Made by a program: the position numbers and the translations under genes. Positions 12,301 through 26,434 of a DNA stretch of 64,000 nt are shown here, one piece after another. Below the pieces are notes generated by a model, which saw only the letters and a program-made list of their open reading frames with translations, ran no database searches and was not told where the DNA came from. The first letter of the stretch is position 1; the number at the start of each line of letters is the position of its first letter. This DNA comes from Ascaris suum (lineage: Eukaryota; Nematoda; Chromadorea; Rhabditida; Ascarididae), in NCBI GenBank assembly GCA_013433145.1, contig CM024169.1, positions 992,001 through 1,056,000 of the forward strand. The letters run 5' to 3'.

Positions 12301-12969
12301 GCAACGAGTACGATAAACGATATTGAGCCTTATGGCATCCACCTGTCTTGACAGGTATGTAAATTACTAGATTCGGTGATCATAGCTGAAACAAAACGTC
12401 ATCGTACGTTTTTTTTTTTTTTTTTTTTCTACGCATATATTGCAATAAAGGTGAACTGGTGGTAGATAACAAGGTTGGTAACAGGTAATATGATGCGTTG
12501 ATAACACAACAAATAACATTATAGCGAAACTGTTGCTATGAATACAACAACACAAGCGACTATCGTGTTTTCTCATCTGTACTGCATTCTATTGCAAGTT
12601 GCTTGCTATATAATCTAATCCAATACCAGGCATCAATTCATCCTGCTATCTGTTATTCGCCTTTATTTGTACAGGAGTCAATCAGAATTTCTGCTAACAA
12701 TATAGTTGCTCCCGCCTCTATCCACCCGTACCCATTCCCCACCGTCTATGCGCATTGCAGACTGCATTAAGCGAAGAGTATACAAAAATGAAATTGCTAG
12801 TCAGGGCATAAAGAAATGCTCGTTAAGAAAAAATTGATGAATGATAAGTATAATCAAAGTACTCTATTCTAACGGTTATGCACTTGAGCACCAACTACTG
12901 GTTTATGTGGTGTCAAAACAAACGAACAAAGTAAGCTATCCGGAGTTTCTTCTAGTTGGGAGGGGAAGC

Positions 12970-12992
12970 GGGGGGGGGGGGGGGGGGGGGGG
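12970..12992. repeat. Poly-G run with purine-rich flank
   Basis: About 23 G followed by GAGAGAGAG and a G/A-only stretch on the plus strand: a possible G-quadruplex or triplex former. Confidence 0.9.
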
Positions 12993-14700
12993 AGAGAGAG
13001 GATGGGATGGGGAAGAGTGAAAGGGAGGGTGAGAGAGGAGAAAATCGGACGAACAGAATTGCTCTCGTCAAGAAAATGACATTAAATCGGCCCAATTGTG
13101 AAAAGAGTAACTGAAATCCAACGATGATTCGGCGACAACATTTCGAGTTCGTTGCTCTGCCCCTTCATCCAACCAATCAGAAATGTTTTATCAACGATCT
13201 CTTGATTCGGGATGAGATAGATGATGCACCGCCCATTAGATGCACAACTTCTACTCAGTCAACGGCGAAAATTTAATTAATCAGATTATCAGCAGTCATA
13301 CATCCTTTTTTTTGTGCTAATACCATAATCAAGCCAATGAAGTTCAAAAAAAATTTAAAATTTAAAAAAAAAACAAATAATACGTTTTTAAGCCTAGGAA
13401 AATGATCATAAAACGTTGAAAAAGAATATTTTATCGATTTTTCTCGAAAAATAAGTACAATTTTTAATAGAACGCATTGCAGAGTGTATACTCGCTTCTC
13501 CTTGCAATTTGGTGAATCAGAAGCGGAGACTAAAAGTATATAAAATTATCTGATTTGATAAGCATAAAAATAATGGATTGCCTATATTAGCATATAATAA
13601 TTACTATTCGTCATTTCCATTATATTACTTAATCTAGTTGGAGGTTTTTTTTTTTTTATTACGGTAGTGAAGATGGGTTTTAAGAGGTTGGCGTCAACGG
13701 TGCGTGACAACCGACCATTGCATATCTTCCTAAATGCTACATTCCTCGAAGAGCAATTTTAGGAGAAGTATAGAAGAGAATCAACTCATTCATCAAGACC
13801 AACCTTTTCAAAAAACATTCTCTATATCGAGATTCTTGCCAATGAATTGAGCTGACAGCTTCATGATGCAATTTTTTTTTCTGTTGCATGCAAAGATTGC
13901 AATTTGTTGCATCAATTAGAATGTCGTCGTAGATTGCTGAGAGATCTCGAGCCATAGCAATTGCGCATTTTGCATTTTTTTTTTCACTATCGTTGCGACA
14001 AATTCCTGGTACGTTTTACAAAATATCTCAAATTTTCTCATTGCTGGTCTATGTAATCATAAGTGCCACTTGTGAGCATATGTTTGCGAGTGTTTGTGCC
14101 CACTAATCAGAGTTGCTTTATTTAGCATATGAGCTGATTTGCATATTTAATTTTAAAAAGAAATATCTGTCTATTGTAATCACCAAATCGTTTATTTTTC
14201 TTAGGCATGGCTTTCTAACGGTTCCCTACTGATAACTTGTTATTGCCCCTCGGCGTTCGTAAAAGCCAAGTGAGCGTAAATTTATCGACGCGCATTCATT
14301 AACTCTATTTCATACTACGAAGTGGAAAAAATTCTTGCACGCTTCCGGTGTTAAATAAGAATCTACTTTCGCCGTTTGATTAAAGCCTTTTGCAAGGATC
14401 AGATTGAAGCTGTCTGTAAGGAGTAGTTGTAGTGTTGTGTTGTCGTGATCAGATTAAAACATCTAGAGATCAAAGCAGTTAGACGAAGCGCCTCTCAGTC
14501 AATGATCACTCACTCTAGTCAAAGCAGATCTTAGCAGTTAAAGATAGCTCTCATCAGCTCTTTCCACTCTTGTCAGCTCTTGCCGGACTGTTGTCAGTCA
14601 AAGCCTTGAAGATTTCCTTCAAGTAGTCTTATCCAATAACAGCCTGTACTAAAAGATTTGAAGAATTAGTTTATCTGTCTAAAACATTAATACTAATAAA

Positions 14701-17700
14701 ATATATATCAAATAAGATGCAATCTATACTAAATCGTCTCATCTCAACTATTTTGCAATGTGTGCATAACACAACAATCAAATGTCCTAAGAAAAAAAAA
14801 AGCTGATCGCATCTTTATATAGCAGTAAGCATCTTTAATAATCATCAAGTCCACGAAATTACTAAAATGAGCAAATGCCAATTTCGTAGACATGTTAGTT
14901 TCATATGAGGCGGCTGTTGAAGTAGAATTCGGGCTCGCCTGTTGGTTCGCAATTGAAGAAATCACCTTTGATGCAAACAATGGCAGCATTTTCATTCTCT
15001 TGAGCAACGCTCAGGATAGTGGATTCATTAGGTTAGTAGATAGGTTCAACTTCACTTTGAGGAGAATTTAGAGAAATCAACGTCTATAAAGGAATTATAT
15101 ATGTGCAAAGAAGTTGTTGAATTACCGCTTCATTTACTTTCATGTTCATTAGGCGATTACGCAATATGTAACAATAAAAAAATTCCCCTCTAAATGTCGA
15201 TTGTTTTCGAAAAGAAAGCTTGTAATTGGTAGAGATCACTAAAGCGTGAATATCTCTCATTAATAGAATCAATTCAAATATAGTGTCATTTTGAGGATCA
15301 TAACATAGTGAAAAGAGACAACAAGTTGAACCTATCCGTATAGACATAAAGAGACATTTGCTAATCACATCAATGAAACAACTTTTCGATGTCACAAGGG
15401 GAAAATCACAACAATTCGATTTTCGATGACTCGCCCAAACAATCACATAAAAATTCATTGATAAATTGAATGAATCTGGTAGTCGAAGTGATCAATGTCG
15501 GGAAAATTGCCTTGATTAGGTTGATAATATTTGTGAAGTTTGTTTGCATTTGAAATACGCTGATTGCAATTTATTTTTTGCGCTCTTTCTACGACGGGCG
15601 AACCGATCGTTGCGGTATCGAAAATGCAAATTTTTCATCTAATCTATATGATTGTTTCGTCTATTGCCTCAAGAAAAGAGACAAACAACAAGGCATATGA
15701 GGAAACCCTCCATTTCCTTCTAATTTTGGAACTGGAAAAGCTGTTAGCACTAAAGTATTAAGATGATGAGGCGATGGTTTCTCTTCGTATAAGTAATAGT
15801 CGTTGAAGTTTTTAGTAGCACCTTTGAAACATCCCAAACGAAGCGTAAATAACCGAAATACTCTTTCGGGTTCTTTTTTTCTAGCTCACTTTGTCCAGTA
15901 TTGTTCTCCGAGGGAATCGGAGTGGCATTATACGATGATAGCCTTAATTCATACAAAACGAATAAGAAGGGAGAGTACTTTTATATAGGTAAGTAGTTGT
16001 TGATAGGATATTTCTCCGGGTGGTAATAAGTTGATAGGATATTTTTGAGTCGTATAACAAATTGAAGTAGGTAGAATGATTGGTCTTAAGTTAGTAAATG
16101 ATAGCTTTTCAATGCTAAGATAGTAGTTTCACGATTAATGATTTTTCATCGCTGCAGCCGAACAAATACGGAAGTGTACCCAATAGGCGATTGTATAGAT
16201 CCGCTAATTAGATCAAGCAAATTCATAAATTGCTTGCAAATATTCAAATTTATGGCAATAATATGTCCGCACTTAAAAATAATTGCAAGCAACAAAAATA
16301 TCTTCCAAATTGAGCTTATTCTCTTTGCGACTTAAACGATTAAAAAAAAAAAAGAACTCATTTGAGTTGTAAAGGCGTCAAAAATTTTTAGCTGTCATTG
16401 AGTGACTTTAGCTTCCTTATGAGTTGAGAAATCAAAGGTTCATATAGGAGGTTAAGCTGCGTAAAATTATGCTTGCCTAATTTCGTAGCACAAAGCATAA
16501 ACTATTACCGTTTCTTAGCAGAAATTACCGTACATGTGGATGACCAATGTCAAAACTTAGCAGAAACTACACCTGCTGCAAAGATAAAATCATGAAAAAC
16601 GTACAGGAGGCAAAGATATTTTATCTTAATGGCACATAGGTAGCTAGCGCATGCTAAAAGGTAAATTATATACTGAAACACTCGGAATATTCTTTTTACC
16701 TACTTTATTAGGGAGGAGCAAAAATTCGACTGGCTTACAACAATTTGAGCCGAATGCTCGAAATAGTTTTTCGCCTTGCGTCTGGGCGCTTGTAGTGAGC
16801 ATGACGTCATTTTATTTGGCGCGTAAATGAATCTACATAGAACTTTTTGATTGCACTTGGATGCGATAGCCTTCAATTTGCAAATTTTGGTTGATGCAAC
16901 CAACGAATCGGCGAATGCTGAGTGCGCAGCTGATCCTCGTTAGTTTTGTTGAGTTGGCAATTAATTGATGCACTCGATTGTATGAAAGCGATGAAAGCGA
17001 CGAATACAAATAATTTGCGAGCGGACGCATATATGCACATACACACACAGACGTGCACACACACATACAGATACACAGACAAGCGTACACATATGTATGT
17101 ACATATGAACATATGCATATAGCAACATACGTACCACACAGACTGGTAGGAACATTGTCAATCTCGACTAGACTGGAAATACCTAGATGAGATCAATAAT
17201 AATTAATTTACGCGTTTTATCAATCTGAGCAAAATGCTCAACAAAAGGTTTTCCAATGTTGTAAACGCAATAATTATGTGCGGAAGAATGAGCAAATTAA
17301 AGGACGCGATATTTTTGAAAATATCAAATATGCGCATTCGCTATAGCCAATTTCACGCGATCAAAGAATAGAGCGCGTATATGTTTGTGCAGAATTCTCT
17401 TTTCGAGTGACCTTGTAAATGCGCTCACGCCTATTTTCTACGTAGGAACCATCCAGGGTGAATGCGTTATTAAGCGCATTTTTAAGTATATAAATAAAAA
17501 ATTCCCGATTAATATTTATCTCATAGTACAGTAATATATAATGGGTGGTATTCATTTAGTTTATAATAGGTCTCCTTGCTTTCTTGACTCATTCTATTGA
17601 ATTCATTGAAAAATTTTATATCAGCACTAGGGATATTTTTCCTATGCGTTTTGCTATCGCTATAGATAAGTTTTAAGAGGTAACGAAGGGCACTGGGTCA

Positions 17701-18900
17701 TAAGTACTAGGCCATAATGTTCAAGAATGAAAGGATCACCAACATTTCAAAGAATTAAAAAAATCCAAATAAATACGCTTATTAGAAAATCATAATATTT
17801 GCAAAAATTTTTTCAATTCTTCCATCTATAACTATGTAGATTCAGTGTTCCAGCCACTACCCCATCTATAAGTTTTGCCCATTATAGCAGAAGATGAAAT
17901 GCGGAAGCGTTCTTCTCTTATTTCATAGCAACAAAATTTTTTTCAGCGTATGAATAGCGCTCTAAATCGCCAAATTTATGGCATCTCAATGACTTCATTT
18001 TTTTTCGCGAAAAAATCTGCACTGAAAAATTTCTACATAAACATCTTTTAAAAAAATCAGCAAAAAAAAAAATAAAATATATATGTGCAACATTTTTTTT
18101 TCCATTTATGAATAAAACATTCTTCAGCAATTTGATATTATTCAGCAATAAAATACGAGACAGCATAGACAATTTAATTTCATAGAAATGCGATTAATCG
18201 TAATGCATTGAACGTTATTATTTTACGCATTGCCTTTTTTTTAATCAAGAAATGATGTAAGCGAATAGGTCGATAAAATTTTCGACATTCAATACCTTGA
18301 AAGGGTTTTATATCTCTCACAAATATAGAAAAGTGATAATTCCCTTCAGATAGATTGAAATGCGAAACAATAGACAGCTTATCCACTCAAATATTAGCGT
18401 CCATTATTGTTTACGACGTGGAATTATTTTTTGAAATTAATCGTGAAATGGAACGATGAACTTATATTTCGCTTCGCTCTTTACAAAATTACTCCGCTCC
18501 TCGTTCTTTGAAAAAAAAATGAAACAAAGACTTTGGCCATAATTGATGGATGGAAGCAAAATATTATTTTATATTGTACAATACAACGAGTGAAAAATAA
18601 ATCAAAATGCGTACCTTTCAAAGCCTTATAGAATACCGAAATTACGCTTACTTTTTCACTAAGGGTTCAACGCTCATGTTAACTGAGAAACACCTGTGTG
18701 TTTGGAATGCAGGTTGAACAGATATATGAATAGTGATGTGGCAAAAGTGTCTCACGAAGTGACTATATAGACATTTCCTACCCAGAGGAAGCGTTCAATC
18801 GTGCAATCACTCTAACTCATCTGTGCTGAGTTTACTATGAGACCAACTATTCAGTGAGCAGGTGAAAGACACCTTTCTGAGCATCGTTATGTTATTTCAT
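14701..18900. other. No supported gene; a few open stretches
   Basis: The minus strand holds a 124-codon frame at 15458-15084 and an 87-codon frame at 15007-14744. Neither has clear splice borders or a recognisable motif. A CA/TG-rich degenerate tract lies at 17040-17120 and generates overlapping Cys/Val-rich frames that are artefacts of the repeat. Confidence 0.4.
17040..17120. repeat. Degenerate CA/ATGTATGTA-rich tract
   Basis: Repeated ACACAC, ACATACAG and ACATATG words over about 80 bases; an eroded CA microsatellite. Confidence 0.7.
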
Positions 18901-21900
18901 TTCATGCATAAAGTATGCCACTTCTCATAGATGTAACGGAGGGCTAATCAGAAGCTTTGCCATTCTATCTGGATTTCAATCGTATGAACTTACGGTATCC
19001 TAGAGTTCATGGAATAAAATTCATTCACATTAATTTGAGACTACTTGATTGTTTCACACAGGTCTCAACGACTCTTTCCTAGTGCCGGATCGGTGCCACC
19101 AACAACTTCACAAATGAAAGCACCCAAAAATTTGTTCTGGAATCGAGTTCGTTTGTAGCAGTACTGAAACTGTTAACCGTGCTCCCGATAAGTCCTAGTG
19201 GCGCAGATCACAACATTCGAAATGCCTGCTAAAAAGCTTCTCATAGAGTTCTCTATTACGATTTACATCTTTCTAGACAAGTGGAAAATATGCCAAGGGA
19301 GCTGTGAATATACGTATTTGCGGTCGTACTCATCAAAACGATAGACCTCAAATTTCGGCAAAAGATAATGAATTAGGCGCAACACCACACATCCGTATTC
19401 TAATTCCCAGCTGTGAAGTTTGCTAACAATCTGAACATTCTTGCGCCGAATCCCAGCGAATGGAACAAGAAACTTCCTTCGGTGATTTGGTTAGAGGTAG
19501 GAACCATATTGAATACCTTTATGCTTGATGTCCTCACCCCCCCCCCCCCCCTCCCCTTCCCTTCTCCCCATTGTTGTGAAGTTTGGTGATGATATGAGCC
19601 CCATGCACTTCAGCGAAGTGGATGTGGTATGAGTGTCACTCGTCGTGAAAAAAGATTACTGAAAATAATGTTCAGTTAATGAGGTCATTCTTTCGTTCAG
19701 ATTTCATGCATTCAGTTTTACTAACGCATTTTTTTTATAGTGCACTAGTTGAAATTCCTCAACGTATACACGCAAAGAACATAGGTGATGTGTTGGCCAC
19801 AATCGCAATCGTTTAGAAATAACTGATTGAAATATTCGTTAGAACTTTACTATCAGTTGACTTCAAGAAAAAAAGAGCATTACGAAATTTGGTTCAGTTG
19901 AAATGTTATATTAGCGTTTTAAAGCTCGAAATAATAAACCTCACCATAAAATCAGCAAATGGGGCATTCAGTCATATTTGTGGGCTGAAATGCTTTCATT
20001 TATACTTTGATAGCCTTTCTAGTTATTCAATCGATGCAACCACTTATATAAATCCTTAAACAGTGATTTATTTTCTCTATGATTCCCTCGCCGAGCAGAA
20101 TTTCTGTCGGTTCCATTTTCTAAAGCCTTTAGTGTATTGCGCGTTCTAGAAGTTGATGTTTCCGTACCCATCTGATCGGTAATTTCAATTTGCGAATGGT
20201 TGCAACAACAGCTATGGAACTCGACATCACTATCTATCAAAAAGATACCTAAAACATACATTTTAAAGGACATGCAAAGCTAATTTTTATTATGCAAAAA
20301 TATCTAAGCATTTTATATCGGCTAAGTATAATATAAACGATTAGAGCATAAAACGAAACCTCTGTGGGAAATTTCCAGGAACGGTTGGATCGTTCAAAAT
20401 GTGAGTGCTTTATTAGGCGCGTTTCATAAGAAACTATTTGGCACGTTAAGATCGTTTGCAGAGAAGTATGCATGGCAGCCCTCCCTCATGGTTCAAGGCT
20501 TGTTTTTGTTGACATCTTGAAACCACCACATATATAAAGATCTCGTAAATAAAGACAACATTACAACACCTTTCTTTTCAAAGCTCGCAACAGATGCATG
20601 GAAGCGTGCTACGTATTAGTGATAATTGCGCCTGACACCTAGACAATCCTATTATCAATGAGGGAAGTGTGTATCGGGTTACTCAGCTGCTTAGGTTTGA
20701 TATGAAACCGCCTAGGTTTTTTTAAAGGCTTTTTGATACGATCGTTTAGCTTTGATATGGGTGTGAACCTTCTAGCAATTGACACTAGTTGCAGCTTCTT
20801 TAAAAGTCCCTCAACTACCCTAGCTTTGTTGCTGAAGTAGTATGTGAGCTGAAGAAGATGTTGGAGTTTATCGTTTATCAATTTGCACAATTGAATTTCG
20901 AGAGCGCATTATGGCGAAGTTATGAGTATACGTAATTTTACGAATATGTTTGCCCAATCCCTAGCTTTATATTGGGAAATCATCGAAGTTAGAGTTATAT
21001 AATTTACCAATCTAATTCACGCCATAAAATGAGCACCTCATCAATTTCCAACTTTATACATTAGCTTCGAGACTAGCTATATGTATTTGGAGGTATACTA
21101 TTAGTTATCTGTTATTGCTACTGCATGGAATCTCGCATCAACCTGCGTTCAAATCGCTGCCGAACTCGGCAGGTGAGCGCTCCCACCACTTGCGCACCGA
21201 ATACGATGTTTTTGTGAAATCACGCCAGGTGCATACAATTTTTGAATTCTCCAATGGCTTCCTGGTACTCAGAATTTCTCCAAATTCCGCTGTTGCAGGT
21301 TTCCACGCAGTAAGATGCCAAATATGAGGCAGCTCATTGCGCATGTGGTCGTTTCTAACCATCGATCACCGGACTTTGCATAGAAATGTTTCAGGTCATC
21401 ATGAAACTTCCAATTGGGGAGTCTTTGAGTATGAAGGCGACGAACGATGTCTTTACTAAAAAAAAGTGGTGGTCGAGTAGTTGTTTGAATCGACCTTTGA
21501 TTTAGAAGGTTACGAATCGCGTCCGGGTTGAATTTTTGAAGAATGCAAGCGTTAAAAATATTTGCACTAGATGAAAAAATCAATTTTTTAATTCACCGCT
21601 TACTAAAGTTAGCATTCAAAATCTCAATAATTCGAGGAATTCCGAAATCAAAAACATCTAAACGCTTTTCGGAGATCGCTAATTTAGTAACATCATGGAA
21701 GCTGGCGATCCACGAACGATTTCGGATAAGTTAGGAACTTTTGATCATTTGCTCTTCGAATTCCGAAGGCATTTAAACGAAATTTTTTCGGGGAAACAGC
21801 ATTGTTGTTGATCGTTTTTATTTCGTCTTTCTCGACGTCCACAAGGAGTCGTTCATCCTAATCACATCACTAAGTCGGAAAGTCATTCGCATCGTTAGAG

Positions 21901-23140
21901 CGGTTATAGAGACCATGCTACATAATGGTGGCCATTTTCTTGTCCATATATTGCTAAGTCCATTTCAAATGGAACATTTCTTCCTTATATTGATCGAATA
22001 GAAAAAAATACAAGCCATAAATTATGGAAATGGAGTTGTGGTTCGATCTTTCCTTCCACCTTGAGGGATCCAAAGGCACTGAAAGGATGAAAATCACTGA
22101 AAAATGCAATTTTCGGTTCATTTCGCTCGTTTCAAGAAAAATATCCTTTGTTGCGCATGTCATGATCCCACAAGCACATGCGTAAATCATGGAACTAGGA
22201 ATTTCTTATATTAGGAGAAAAATTTCAAATAAAATGGCTGTATTGATAGTTTCATTGGACATCCTTCTTGCTCTAAGAGTAAGAATGATCTCCACTGAAG
22301 GATGTCCTTTGATCCAAGGTTCCAGAGGGGATGCGAATTGATGATCTGAATGTGGCCATCCGCAGAAGTTTAATTATTCAGGCTTGAAAAAGCACCAACC
22401 GTCTAATTATTTACTCATCGAGAAGAACAGTAATTGAATGATCAAGAGAGATATGCAAAAGCCTTACGCGCTGGATATCGGTCAAGAAGTTTCTCTAAAT
22501 TGGGTGGCCGATAGCCTCAGCAATGTTTCTATGCTTTGGCATTTTGTGGCAACGTACCAATAAATTCTTAGTCTTACATGCTTTTCGGAGCTCGCTAATG
22601 CTCAAAAGTGACGATGTCGGTACGCCACCAATTTAGGGACTTTATCATACCTCAAATGAGGAGCATTTATGAATGCTCATCGTTAAAAGGACCGCATTAC
22701 TCGCAGATATCTAAAACGGCTTACTTAACTATTGCATTACGTAACGACGATATGATCATAATTCAATTTTTCAAACTTTTTATCGTATGATACGGGCTCT
22801 TTATCCTCGAGAATTTTCGGATTTACAAAATGGTGGTGTTATGAAATCTTTTCACTCCCATCCCACTTCCTCCTCCAAATTCTCAATTGTATCAATACTT
22901 CGATGATCGAAAATCCCATCCCATAGAGTGCAATGATGCTCTGAAAAACTTCTAAACGCACGAGAATGAAAATTGATAAAAAATGATTTCTATTGCGCCG
23001 TCATTTAAAATGCTCAAATATGTTAAATTTATGAATGATAATTTGCATTGAAATTGTTTACTTTTTCATCAATTGAATCAAAACAAATGGAGAAGCATAG
23101 CAAAAGAAAAAAAAAATCTGCTCTGTTTTTTTTTTTTTTG
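18901..23140. other. No assigned gene; GC-richer island with minus-strand coding-like frames
   Basis: From about 20.0 to 22.4 kb the base composition is nearer that of exons than of the flanks. Minus-strand open frames lie at 21583-21269 (104 codons), 20890-20639 (83) and 20273-20019 (84). The last ends in a polar, Arg/Asn/Ser-rich tail and a TAG, and has acceptor-like AGs (ttttag, tgatag) upstream, like a terminal exon. No family recognised. Also holds the poly-C run at 19537-19551 and the hairpin at 22257. Confidence 0.3.
22257..22307. repeat. Perfect 11-bp inverted repeat with nested partial hairpin
   Basis: GGACATCCTTC at 22257-22267 pairs with GAAGGATGTCC at 22297-22307. The loop itself contains CTTGCTCT facing AGAGTAAG (7 of 8). 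Confidence 0.8.
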
Positions 23141-23148
23141 GAAATCTA

Positions 23149-23236
23149 TCTCTCTCTATAAACCTCTCTGTCTCTCTCTATAAACCTCTCTGTCTCTCTC
23201 TATAAACCTCTCTGTCTCTCTCTATAAACCTCTGTA
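23149..23236. repeat. 22-bp minisatellite, four copies
   Basis: Unit TCTCTCTCTATAAACCTCTC plus TG repeated about four times; the first copy has a variant start and the last decays at CTCTGTA. Confidence 0.92.
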
Positions 23237-23857
23237 GGCTTTCAAATCACTACGCTTCATTGCTTTCGAATGCATTCTATGTCAATATAATATGATATTT
23301 CCTCAAAAAAAAAAACAACTAAATCTGTAATTTGGCTTTATACTAGTGATATTTTCAATGGCATCAATAAGACTTATATTACCTACATATCGGCCAGATT
23401 CCTTCTATTTTAATACGTGAATATGTACCACTGTGCACTTTAGCTGACAGCTTATATTTCTCATAGTATATCAGTACGAATGAATGAATTATGCGAAATG
23501 TTCCTTTCAAAAAAAAAAGAAGTGTTTTTTAGCCTGAAGGTGTTGTGCTAAAATAATCAGTGTTGGCATTCCACCTAATGAGTGAAAAGTTTTCAATTAA
23601 TAGAGATAGCTCATTTTCATCGACAATCCGAATTAATTCACCGTGTCAAAAAAAAATCTCATCCACTAGTTATCATTCTATCATATTTTCTATATTATCA
23701 TCTATTACGTTTTCATTTTTTTTTAAAAGAAATCTTAGCAAAAAATATTGGCAATTTAAATATCTGAGGAAAATAATGCTATTATATATTAAATGGTCAG
23801 AAAAAGAAATTTCGAAGAAAACCAAATTCAATCGATATTTTTAATAAAACTTTCGCA

Positions 23858-23988
<131 letters not shown>

Positions 23989-26300
23989 TATTGGTTATTG
24001 TAATTCATTGCAGTGAAATAAAATTTCAAATTGCATACAATGATGGTGTACAAGTAAATTCTTCGTTCAGCTAATTTACAGTTGGAATTGGAAACTCAAT
24101 TGTAAATTTTTACTCAATTCTAATGCAATGTTAGCGTTGAAAACTTTGTTGAACCATAGAAAACATTTCAACGTCAAGCCAGATATAAGCTTGAACATAT
24201 TATATAGGTTATATTTTGAACATATAGTATAGGTTATATCTGCCAAATTGTTTAACTCAAGTTTTCAAAGCATAGGAGGTGAAACTCTCAGTAGAGAAAC
24301 AAACAGGACTCCGACTACGTACACTACATATATACTACTTTAAAACAAGTTCACATAGTGATGCATTGTTTAACATAAGTGCATTTTCTTGACTATATTT
24401 CACTGAATTAACGTTTCACAATTTTATGATGTATTGCTTTATGACAGCTGCAGTTAGTTGTCATGTAATCGGAAGCTATTAAATGAAAAGTTTTTATTAT
24501 TATTGCACTTTATAGAAATGAAGTGCACCAAAATTCAACAGCAAACGAATGGAATGAGTTTTTAAATTTTGTGTGAAAAAAATTGCACCGTTTTACAATC
24601 GAAATTGCAGCACATTTATAATTGCGTTTTTTTTAATATGCAATAGAAGCAGTTTGCAACAGCGGCTAAATGATCTTAGTTGCAATCAAAATGCCACAAG
24701 CATTTGCAATAATATGCGGTAAAAGACAATATTTGATGCTTATATTTCAAAATCTTTATTTATGTTTATTATGAGATAATGAATAAATGCATTTTGCAGT
24801 ATTTTTGCATGCCTTATCAACTACCTTATCAACAATCAGTGATAAATCAACCTTGACAGAATAACGGAAACAACTCAAGTGTTGCTCCTTACTCATATTA
24901 ATGCCTAAATTAATGAGATGAAAATTTTTGATCAGGGCAAATAAACAGTTCCATCGAAATTAATCCCTAATTTGGCAGAGGTTACAGAATAAATAGTGGA
25001 TTCGGTAATAAATTCATCGTTAAGATCTCAGGATTGGTGCTTTGCTTCTCAGTGATATTTTTTGGTGAATGACATAGCTGACAGGTTCTTTTTTTGCTAT
25101 TCAAATGATAGGTGGTATATCCCCGCACAAATGGGGTCTCACAGATTCTTAGGTTCTAACATTGAACTTAACATGGCGATATAATTTAATAGTTCTTTAA
25201 AACCATATGAAGTACTCACTAGTGTGTACAGCATTATAGCTTGCCGGTTTCATCCACAAAACAGCGCGCATTTTTTATTCTTGCTGATAAAAAACAAGCT
25301 AAAAGTCAGTGATAAGAATGTAAGAGCACAAATAAAAAGAAACGTATCATTTAATTTAGTTCTCGAGTTCTTACTACATCAAATTCTGCGATGAGATTGT
25401 CATTTGAACATATCAAAGTTGAACACAATCAATACTTAAGTAAGGCAACCGAGGTAAAATTATCAATGTTATGACGTCATTTTTCGATTACTATGTGACG
25501 TTATACCTGGTAGCATATTTCTCATAATTCTTTTAAATTTACTATAATTTTTTGATAATATATTACCAGTCTCTAAGAGGCACTTTTACCCATTCAGACA
25601 TATAGATATTTATCTGACAACAGCTTTCAGACAAACTCTCAAGCAGCTATATACATAGAACATTTAATCTCCATGCACGATCCTCTTCGTAAACTCAATT
25701 GAATGGAGGCGTTATTGAAGCGATCTTTGTTGAATGATAAATTTAGCATTCATGGATGAATTGCCTATTTTACGGCATTGCGATGAGATTCTTGCATATA
25801 TTATTTGCGTTGCATTTAAGATGCATCTTATTTACTAAGTCGAAAAATTAGCGTCAATAATAAGAAAAACGATAAACATCACAAATACCTTCAGAAAAAA
25901 ATGTTGCAACAAAAGCAAAATTCCATATAAGAATTCTATATACGCAAACAAATAATCTAAGCGATATGATGTTTGAATTTTTTTTTTCACTAAGTAGTTA
26001 GAATTTATAAGTAGCCATCTCTGATGCTTATAGTCATTCACTAGCGCTTAGAAAGGCGTTGATAGGTTGGATTATTGAAAGAGATTGTGGCCTCAAATTT
26101 ACATCGAAAAATCCATTGCTCCGCCGTTTTTTCTTTCTTTTTTTTTTTTTTTTTTGCTGTATGTCAGCCAAAATTTGCAAAGCATTACACATCGATATCA
26201 CGTTCAACTTATGTGTATTTCTATCTGTTTGCTATGATATTATCAAGTTGAAATGAACCGAAAGGAGAGCATTTGAGAAAAAAGAAGGACTAGTTTATTT

Positions 26301-26434
<134 letters not shown>

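Larger units (their letters stand above)
8899..14700. other. Intergenic, no supported gene
   Basis: AT-rich with many short poly-A/T runs. Open stretches are short and unconvincing; the best is a 72-codon ATG-started frame on the minus strand at 13955-13737, unrecognised. Contains the 31-bp triplicate at 9271 and the poly-G run at 12970. Confidence 0.5.

Noticed and set aside
15084..15458. 124-codon minus frame, the longest in the window
   Set aside because: No motif, no clear splice borders, and an unstructured composition; length alone is not convincing in AT-rich DNA.
16833..17161. Overlapping Cys/Val-rich minus frames
   Set aside because: Generated by the CA/TG-rich tract in all three frames.
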